A stretch of 64,000 nucleotides of DNA from Gracilimonas sp040877545 (GTDB taxonomy: Bacteria > Bacteroidota > Rhodothermia > Balneolales > Balneolaceae): assembly GCA_040877545.1 (NCBI GenBank), contig JBBDNN010000067.1, positions 1 to 64,000 of the forward strand, given 5' to 3'. The notes beneath the pieces are model-generated. The model was not told the DNA's origin and made no database searches. It saw only the letters and a list, made by a program, of their open reading frames with translations. This document shows positions 58,471-64,000 of this stretch, piece by piece (the first letter of the stretch is position 1; every line of letters begins with the position of its first letter). A program made the translations under genes and the position numbers.

Positions 58471-58503
58471 CTTAACCGCAAAGGACGCTAAGGACGCAAA
58501 GCA
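58471..58503. repeat. Intergenic AACCGCAAAGGACGC-type repeat
   Basis: The 99-bp spacer between the two MetH genes contains AACCGCAAAGGACGCTAAGG followed by ACGCAAAGC, a tandem run of the words GCAAAGGACGC and GCTAAGGACGC. It resembles small interspersed repeats seen in many bacteria; copy number in this genome is unknown. Confidence 0.5.
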
Positions 58504-58553
58504 ATTCGTGTTATTCATTTCCCTATTTAAAACTAATCTCATATTCACAGATT

Positions 58554-59564
58554 TCATTGAACCATTAAACTCTTTGCGGTCAGTTTTCTGGGTTTATATT
58601 TATCTGCCAATTCAGCCATTTTTGAAATATGATCCGGAGTAGTGCCACAACAACCACCGAGAATGTTTACCAATCCATCTTCCAGGTATTTTTCCACCTC
58701 TCCCGCCATCAGTTCCGGGGTTTGATCATACTCCCCGAACTCGTTTGGGAGTCCGGCATTGGGATATGCACTCACGAAGAAATCCGATTTTTCGGAAAGA
58801 TTCTGTAAATAAGGCTGAAGTTGCCGTGCTCCCAATGCACAGTTAAAACCAACACTTAACAAGGGAATGTGAGAAATGGAGATCAGGAAAGCTTCCACAG
58901 TTTGGCCGGAAAGCGTTCTTCCGCTGGCATCAGTAATAGTGCCGGAAACCATTATTGGAAGCTCTTTTGCGGTTTCTTCAAACAATTCCTGCACGGCATA
59001 AAGTGCCGCTTTTGCGTTAAGGGTATCAAATATGGTTTCTATGAGAAGTACATCTGCCCCGCCATCTATGAGTCCCCTTGCCTGTTCTTTATAAGCCTCA
59101 GCCAATTCATCAAAAGTGATAGCCCGGTATCCCGGATCGGTTACTTCAGGAGAAATGGATAATGTTTTATTAGTCGGCCCCATCGAGCCGGCAACAAAGC
59201 GTGGTATATCAGGATTTTGTTTATTGAATTTATCCGTGGCTTTTTTAGCTATCTCGGCAGACCTCAGATTCAATTCATACACTACTTCTTCCAGTCCATA
59301 ATCTGCCTGTGCAATACGGGTTCCGCTGAATGTATTAGTTTCGATGATATCGGCACCCGCTTTCAGGTACTCTTCATGTATTGCCTGAATGATACCCGGG
59401 CAAGTTAAACTCAGCAGGTCATTATTTCCTTTCAAATCGTCGGGATGATTTTTAAACTGCTCTCCACGGAAATCTTCTTCCTGCAAATCGTAGCGCTGAA
59501 TCATGGTGCCCATGGCTCCATCCAGGATGAGGATCTTGTCTTGTAATACTTCTTGTATATTCAC
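58554..59564 (-). CDS. Homocysteine S-methyltransferase module of MetH (separate gene)
   Basis: 336 residues equal to the N-terminal domain of MetH. Signatures: ILDGAMGTMIQRYDLQEEDF, GADIIETNTFSGT, SVGFNCALGARQLQPYL (first zinc Cys) and NILGGCCGTTPDHI (the other two zinc Cys). The start is GTG 59564, which lies in a hairpin formed with the SAM riboswitch leader. It must work together with the downstream 899-residue protein; an independent role using S-methylmethionine is a less likely alternative. Confidence 0.92.
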   Translation of the reverse strand: MNIQEVLQDKILILDGAMGTMIQRYDLQEEDFRGEQFKNHPDDLKGNNDLLSLTCPGIIQAIHEEYLKAGADIIETNTFSGTRIAQADYGLEEVVYELNLRSAEIAKKATDKFNKQNPDIPRFVAGSMGPTNKTLSISPEVTDPGYRAITFDELAEAYKEQARGLIDGGADVLLIETIFDTLNAKAALYAVQELFEETAKELPIMVSGTITDASGRTLSGQTVEAFLISISHIPLLSVGFNCALGARQLQPYLQNLSEKSDFFVSAYPNAGLPNEFGEYDQTPELMAGEVEKYLEDGLVNILGGCCGTTPDHISKMAELADKYKPRKLTAKSLMVQ

Positions 59565-59599
59565 TCTTCTGTTCTTGGATTGGCTTATACAGAAAGAGT
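59562..59599 (-). promoter_or_regulatory. Hairpin covering the start codon of the SAM-controlled met operon
   Basis: On the minus strand ACTCTTTCTGT (59589-59599) pairs with ACAGAAGAGT (59563-59572) with one bulged T; the arm includes two bases of the GTG start and the AGAAGAG just before it. It lies directly downstream of the aptamer, so it is a candidate expression platform acting on translation. No T run follows. Confidence 0.6.
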
Positions 59600-59616
59600 T
59601 GGTGAGGGATTAGCTC

Positions 59617-59732
59617 GCTTATCTTTCTCCGCAACTAAATTGCGAAGTGGGATTTGGCACCTGCTCTGTCATAAAATGAAAAGTGGTTGCCAAGACGTCA
59701 CAGGGCCCATCCCTCAGTCTTTCTTTATAAGC
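59617..59732 (-). ncRNA. SAM-I (S-box) riboswitch
   Basis: On the minus strand the aptamer begins with the P1 arm GCTTAT (59727-59732) and ends with ATAAGC (59617-59622). The core contains GAGGGAT, GGGCCCTGTGA, TTGGCAACC, AGGTGCCAAATCCC and a P4 hairpin CGCAA/TTGCG, all in the order of the S-box. It lies 53 bp upstream of the homocysteine methyltransferase GTG. It should sense S-adenosylmethionine and switch off the met operon. The rest of the gene-free stretch (59733-59909) probably carries the promoter; I see no gene there. Confidence 0.93.
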
Positions 59733-59909
59733 ATTCAATAAATGTCTCCGAATATAACGCAATGATAATCTATGAGCAATAATGATCGCAGATTTCCCCG
59801 AAGGTATTCCTTTGGAAGATGGCTCGCCAGCAGGTGTTGGATTTTATAGATGGCCTTGCACTTTGTGCGGAAATAAAACCTCCCTTCTCTGTATTCATTC
59901 CTCAAATTT

Positions 59910-61571
59910 TTATAAGGAGGTCCGTATCCCAAAGTGAATCTTCCCATTGCCAATAGATTCCTCCGGAGAAACCGCGTATGTGAATGTAAGGCGGCCTATT
60001 TGAGTTCGATAACTCAAACCAAAACCGGTGGAAAACAGGTAGTCAATAGCTTGAAAGGTATTGTCCGATTCTGTGAGTAATCTCGGGCGTTCATATCCGC
60101 CGGCAGCTCCAAAGGCGAATAGATAGGAATACCGATTTAGTAGAAACCGGTATTCAAGATCTCCCCAGAGCATGGTACCTGCCCGGAATTGTTCTTCGGC
60201 ATATCCGCGAAAAGAATTTGCTCCACCAAATTGAAAAAGATCATTTATCGTAACTCTGTCCGCATCCAGAAAAAAACCATTGAACGAGGTAGCAATTACA
60301 CTTTTTTGAAAAATGGAAAGGTAATTTCGAACTTGAAATTGCAGCGTATTTTGTATGAAAGAAGCAAGGGAGTCATCCTCCAGGTTTTTATTTGCCACAC
60401 TAAAATTGACCATAATGCTGTTTCCGGCAGTTGGCACATCATAACTATCCAGGTTTGAATATTCGAAACCTAAGCGTCCAATTTGTTTCCTGCCGTCAGG
60501 CTCCACAACCTGTGGAACATTGGTACCTGAAGTTGTTGCCTGAAAACCAACACCACCCGTCAACCTGAATCCTGAACTCATCAGGTAATATCCATTCAAA
60601 TCGAAATCACGAGACTGATAGGTAGTATCGTTCTGGTGCAGTTGAAAACCGGCGGAAACTCCCACAGGAAAATTGCCAATCCAGTCTTGCGAAACCTCCA
60701 GGTTTAGTTTACTTACTTCTGGCTTTAAACGCTGATAACGAAAGTTGAAGCCATTCCCCTGGGTAAGCACGTTCCAAAGTGAAAGCTCTACGTTTCCAAT
60801 AACCTGACCTTCCCCCTCAGCATCCGGAACGTATCCAAGAAGGCCATCAAACTGGTTAAGGGCCCGCTCTTCAACATCAAAAACAATGACAGGTTCTCCA
60901 TCCCTCATAAAAATGCGGGCATCTTCCACATAACTAAATAGCTCACTGGAACTGAGATTGGATTTTAAACCTCTTAGATAATCGGGTGTAACCAAGGCAG
61001 ATTCTCTGAACCGTGATACTCTTCTCAGGTATTCCTGGGAATTTGATGCCGCTCCCGTAAAATAAATATTTTGAGAAGTTATATTATTTCCGGTCTCAAT
61101 TTCCAAAGATACAGATACCGAACAGTTGGTGAAATCGGGATTAAACTCTGCAATTCGTGATTTTGCAAAAGGATATCCCTGCTCCTCCAGGTCTAATATC
61201 AGGGCCCGGATTTCCCTTTCGAGCTTTGCCTGTGAGTAGTCTCCCCTGTTGCCAATGATAAAAACAGAATCCATTTCGCCGGAATCCCTCACAAATAACT
61301 CTTCGAGTTTAAACTGACAGCCTCTTTCTATATCTGCTCTGGTTGAAGAGAGGGAGTTAATTTCAGCATTCAAAAATCCCCGCGCGGCATACCATTGCAG
61401 CAATGTTTGTTGAATGATTGTGGAGTCGGTATCAATTTTCGACTGGAGTGAATCGGGCAGTTGTACTTCTTCCCCATCTTCCAATATCTGCAATTCCTGG
61501 CCTTCGGATTGGGCGAATGCCGGGATAAAAAAAGCCATCAATAAAAGCAGTGAAAGAAGGTTTATTCGCAT
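59910..61571 (-). CDS. Omp85/BamA-TamA family outer membrane protein
   Basis: 553 residues from ATG 61571 (GTG 61577 is possible). Signal peptide INLLSLLLLMAFFIPAFAQ. POTRA-like repeats at about 25-240 precede a C-terminal barrel of the Omp85 type with NDLFQFGGANSFRGYAEEQF (the RGY motif of the lid loop), EYRFLLNRYSYLFAFGAAGG and a terminal strand ending IHFGIRTSL. It is smaller than BamA (about 800), nearer to TamA or a two-partner-like insertase; the substrate is unknown. It has no visible operon partner. Confidence 0.85.
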   Translation of the reverse strand: MRINLLSLLLLMAFFIPAFAQSEGQELQILEDGEEVQLPDSLQSKIDTDSTIIQQTLLQWYAARGFLNAEINSLSSTRADIERGCQFKLEELFVRDSGEMDSVFIIGNRGDYSQAKLEREIRALILDLEEQGYPFAKSRIAEFNPDFTNCSVSVSLEIETGNNITSQNIYFTGAASNSQEYLRRVSRFRESALVTPDYLRGLKSNLSSSELFSYVEDARIFMRDGEPVIVFDVEERALNQFDGLLGYVPDAEGEGQVIGNVELSLWNVLTQGNGFNFRYQRLKPEVSKLNLEVSQDWIGNFPVGVSAGFQLHQNDTTYQSRDFDLNGYYLMSSGFRLTGGVGFQATTSGTNVPQVVEPDGRKQIGRLGFEYSNLDSYDVPTAGNSIMVNFSVANKNLEDDSLASFIQNTLQFQVRNYLSIFQKSVIATSFNGFFLDADRVTINDLFQFGGANSFRGYAEEQFRAGTMLWGDLEYRFLLNRYSYLFAFGAAGGYERPRLLTESDNTFQAIDYLFSTGFGLSYRTQIGRLTFTYAVSPEESIGNGKIHFGIRTSL

Positions 61572-61589
61572 ATACACTTAACGCAATGA

Positions 61590-61798
61590 TTGGCAATTAA
61601 TTTCGGCTACAAATGCGGGCGATGCAAGCATAGATTTGAAAAGAATTGCAGAACCTGCCAGCATCTAACGGTTCTCACAGCGTGCGGGTTGAAGGCAAAT
61701 AAAGCCTATACCACATTTCCCGAAACGCTCGTCACAAAGCGATCCCTTAGAGGCAGGACCTTCCGACGCTGCAAGGCTGCTGAGTGGCGACATCCTTC
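61590..61798. other. G+C-rich structured intergenic segment, unassigned
   Basis: The spacer between the dioxygenase and the Omp85 gene is visibly richer in G+C than other spacers here. It contains the stems AGGC/GCCT and CGCT/AGCG and the word GTTAGATGC on the minus strand, and a plus-strand frame open for 73 codons without a good start. It may be a small RNA, an interspersed repeat or a remnant of an integrated element. I could not place it in a known RNA family. Confidence 0.4.
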
Positions 61799-62407
61799 TT
61801 ACCTCAACTGAAGATTAATATCAAATCTGCCTGTTAAAACATCCTCCTCTTCATTGAGTGCAATAATGCGTCCGGATTCTGCCTCGCTTGCCCAGGGATC
61901 GGATTCGATGTACTCATCTCCTTCGAAATAAAGCTGGGTGACCAGGTCCAGGTGATCCTCCGCCTTCACCAAAAAATGAATATGCCGCGGCCTAAGCTGA
62001 TTTCCGTTTAAATATCTTCCCGGCAGAATACTCATAAACTCATAATCCCCATCATCGTTTGTTTGTAACCTGCCGCGGTATTTAAAATCGGAGCTTTCCG
62101 TATCATACTCACCTTCATCATCTGCCTGCCATACATCCACGATGGCCTGTAACAGAGGCGTTCCACATTCAGCACCTCCCATAACAGAGCCCTGAATTAC
62201 AATGGGAGTTCCCTCTTCACTTAAAACATTTAAAGCCTCCCGGAATGGAGCCTCCGCACGATAAAAAGGACCCAAAATATCCTCCCCGGTCTGACAGTGG
62301 ATGTGATCGCCGCCATTTCCGGAATTACTTTTACAGCTGATAAGCGTAGCAAAAGGCAACCCGGCAATACCGATAGATGTGGTGCGTATGAAGGTTTTTC
62401 TGTCCAT
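61799..62407 (-). CDS. Intradiol ring-cleavage dioxygenase
   Basis: 202 residues. The N-terminus is a signal: RKTFIRTTSIGIAGLPFATLISC, with C25 as a possible lipidation site. The catalytic core matches the protocatechuate 3,4-dioxygenase-like family: DILGPFYRAEAPFRE, VDVWQADDEGEYD, FMSILPGRYLNGNQLRPRHIHFLV (Tyr and the two His iron ligands in RPRHIHF) and LYFEGDEY. The exported form is unusual for catechol degradation, and no beta-ketoadipate genes lie nearby. Substrate unknown; aromatic compounds in the periplasm are the likely option. Confidence 0.85.
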   Translation of the reverse strand: MDRKTFIRTTSIGIAGLPFATLISCKSNSGNGGDHIHCQTGEDILGPFYRAEAPFREALNVLSEEGTPIVIQGSVMGGAECGTPLLQAIVDVWQADDEGEYDTESSDFKYRGRLQTNDDGDYEFMSILPGRYLNGNQLRPRHIHFLVKAEDHLDLVTQLYFEGDEYIESDPWASEAESGRIIALNEEEDVLTGRFDINLQLR

Positions 62408-62535
62408 TTTACATCGTTAATTCCAGCTTTAAATTACTTAATCAATGTCATTTGCTTGGTCTGCAATAATAGAGTTCATCTTATTGAGCAAATCCAATTG
62501 AGAGAAGCTACTTAAGATGATAAAAATAAATCTTT

Positions 62536-63090
62536 TCATCTTCCTCCCTCCCAATAAATATCAAAGACCACCGGATACTCTAGATAGTCTGTGGATAACA
62601 CTTTAACGATATAGTCGGCACCACTTGGCCGGGTTGCATCAGTTTTAAGAATTCCGGTCCGATAATATAAACTGTCATTTACCAGCTCCACGGTTTGCTC
62701 TTTGACCCATACCTCCGTGGGTTGAGGGGTAGTCATTCCAGCCAAAACAAATTCCTCCTCAAAATTCACACTTACCGTATCATCGCAGGAAATATAGGTG
62801 TCAAAATCAGCTTGTGAATCGATCACCAGTTCGAGCCCGCTAAGACCTTCTTTATTGTTGGAGTCCGGATCAATATTTTCGTAATTGAACTTGCAACTAA
62901 CTACATTTTGATATCCACCAACAGCCTGAGATCCGAAAACAGCCCTCAAAACCTTAAATGGTACAGGTTCTTCTTTAAGGTCAGCATTCGTACTGCAACC
63001 GCTGCCCAAAAGAAACGGCATAGCGAATAGCAGTACCAGAACAAAAAGCTTCGGCTTGTAGAATTCTATTGTTAATACTTCACGTTTCAT
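62536..63090 (-). CDS. Hypothetical lipoprotein
   Basis: 184 residues. A lipoprotein signal runs to C32 (AMPFLLGSGC); a start at ATG 63090 leaves a longer-than-usual N-terminal extension (KREVLTIEFYKPK). The mature part is acidic and beta-rich, without a recognised domain; it contains FGSQAVGGYQNVVSCKFNY and FEEEFVLAGMTTPQPTEVWV, with two further cysteines. It lies downstream of the tail-fibre-like gene and upstream of the dioxygenase. Confidence 0.65.
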   Translation of the reverse strand: MKREVLTIEFYKPKLFVLVLLFAMPFLLGSGCSTNADLKEEPVPFKVLRAVFGSQAVGGYQNVVSCKFNYENIDPDSNNKEGLSGLELVIDSQADFDTYISCDDTVSVNFEEEFVLAGMTTPQPTEVWVKEQTVELVNDSLYYRTGILKTDATRPSGADYIVKVLSTDYLEYPVVFDIYWEGGR

Positions 63091-63129
63091 TTGATTACCT
63101 CACTTCGTTTAATTGGCTTTGTAATCCCT

Positions 63130-63889
63130 CTACTTTTTGGTCTTTAATGCCTCCAGCTCAGCCTGTAGATTCTGCACAACGGCCAATAGAACTACCGTCA
63201 ATTCCTGATAGTTTATGGCTTTGGTGGTTACGGTTTCTGAACTTGCTTTTTCATCGTTTTGTAACTGATGTATCACATCAACCACTAATTCAGGGAATAT
63301 CTGCTCCAGATCTTGAGCAATCAGCCCGTAATGCTCGCCTTCTTTGGCATTCAATGTTGGGAGATTCTGTTCGGTTAAGACTTCATTTGTCAAAAATTGA
63401 TATTTCCTGGGTTGTAACTGCATAATTTTAGAAAGCATAGTGGAGCTATTAAGTGGTTCAATATTGCTTTTAAACCGTTCATCGGAACTCGAATAGCTTC
63501 CCGTTGCATAAACACTTCCCGAAAAAAAGACCAGCCCATGCATTATTACCAGAAGCAGTACCAGAGATACCATAACTGGCATACCCCCCGGCTTCTCCGT
63601 GCACACCGTAAGCCACATAGCCAAATGCTTTGCTGTAGATACCATAAGCATTTTCTCCAATTGAATTTGCATCCTTAGCCTCAACATAAATACCATATCT
63701 GCTCATACTATTGCAATTATTACTATCACTGCATTCAACTTTAAGCATTTGGTTAGCAGGAGGGGCGCTTGTTAAACCTATAGCTGTGCGCTTTTGAAGA
63801 GTGGAAGTTCCATTACTGTTAACAGTAACCTGTGCATTTGATAGAAAAGTAGTTAGTAATAAAAAACAAGTAATTAAAAATGTGCGCAT
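63130..63889 (-). pseudogene. Tail fibre/endosialidase-chaperone (Peptidase_S74) protein split by a frameshift
   Basis: Two overlapping frames make one protein. The first (63479-63889) has a signal peptide (TFLITCFLLLTTFLSNAQ) and Gly/Tyr/Ala-rich repeats (YGIYVEAKD, YGIYSKAFGYVAYGVHGEAGG). The second (63130 to about 63527) starts with SGSVYATGSYSSSDERFKSN and continues as the intramolecular chaperone domain (KIMQLQPRKYQFLT, HYGLIAQDLEQIFPELV). The frame changes at a run of seven T (plus A run 63522-63528); six T would give one frame of about 252 residues joining GLF to SGS. It is either a true mutation, slippage, or a sequencing error. Confidence 0.8.
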
Positions 63890-64000
63890 ATGATCTCCAG
63901 TTTATCGGCTGCAACACTTTTTGCCGTATTTTATTTTAGTTCTAAGGAAGGAGCTTGAAGAACTACTTATTTTCTCTTCACGATTACTCCCTCAATTTTT

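Noticed and set aside
61640..61798. Cobalamin riboswitch or SRP RNA in the spacer
   Set aside because: GTCGGAAGGTCCTGCC only partly resembles a B12 box and the upstream riboswitch core is missing; the SRP GGAA-loop helix does not fit.
61590..61811. Plus-strand frame of 73 codons with CxxC pairs
   Set aside because: It starts at TTG without a ribosome binding site, overlaps the dioxygenase end, and is not similar to any zinc ribbon I know. Treated as part of an unassigned spacer.

Overview
The window is a stretch of bacterial chromosome of moderate to low G+C, densely packed, with many short gene overlaps (ATGA or TAATG type) and alternative GTG/TTG starts. The gene content points to the Fibrobacteres-Chlorobi-Bacteroidetes group. 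I lean toward Balneolota or a close relative of Bacteroidota, because it has PorV/PorQ-like barrels, a secreted protein with an FlgD-like C-terminal domain, a DUF4837 lipoprotein, a cysteine-free AccD, BshC (bacillithiol), a split MetH and a short NuoG. That placement is inference from gene content, not from a marker gene.

Layout. 1-6800: end of a luciferase-like monooxygenase, tRNA-Leu, a Nit-type amidase, an HTTM membrane protein, a Rho_N/SAP-tailed protein, a phosphohexomutase and a baeRF-like protein. 6800-9900 (minus): dprA, obg, accD. 9960-19270 (minus): a complete tryptophan cluster in the order leader peptide, attenuator, trpE, trpS, trpG, trpD, trpC, trpF, trpB, trpA, then a DUF4837 lipoprotein and a terminator. 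The leader peptide carries three consecutive Trp codons, and an RNA segment inside it is complementary to the 5' arm of the terminator, so the attenuation circuit can be read directly.

19400-29900 (plus): an envelope cluster of a lipoprotein, a secreted beta-propeller-like protein, two PorV/PorQ-type barrels, two glycosyltransferases, a flippase, a polysaccharide deacetylase-like protein and WecB. 29900-41850 (minus): housekeeping and envelope metabolism, namely pssA, a metallo-beta-lactamase-fold hydrolase, psd, rseP, dxr, pgeF, aroE, an SRPBCC protein, tmk, a PspC protein, 5-formyl-THF cyclo-ligase, bshC and a bifunctional nuclease. 42050-49870 (plus): nuoA to nuoH, interrupted between nuoF and nuoG by a four-helix-bundle (23S rRNA intervening-sequence type) gene in imperfect inverted repeats, and closed by a strong terminator right after nuoH.

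50000-51200 holds two small envelope proteins. 51250-54560 (minus) is an 1100-residue CheB-CheR-PAS-histidine kinase fusion whose 5' end contains about ten AAGC repeats, the best candidate for a phase-variable switch here. 54800-59740 (minus) is a methionine operon (homocysteine methyltransferase module, the rest of MetH, MetF) led by a SAM-I riboswitch. 59900-63900 (minus) has an Omp85-family protein, an intradiol dioxygenase, a lipoprotein and a tail-fibre/endosialidase-chaperone protein broken by a one-base frameshift in a run of seven T.

I see no CRISPR array, prophage, insertion sequence or rRNA gene. The most promising items for follow-up are the AAGC tract in the chemotaxis-type kinase, the four-helix-bundle insertion in the nuo operon, the palindrome between the trp attenuator and trpE, and the G+C-rich structured intergenic segment near 61.7 kb.
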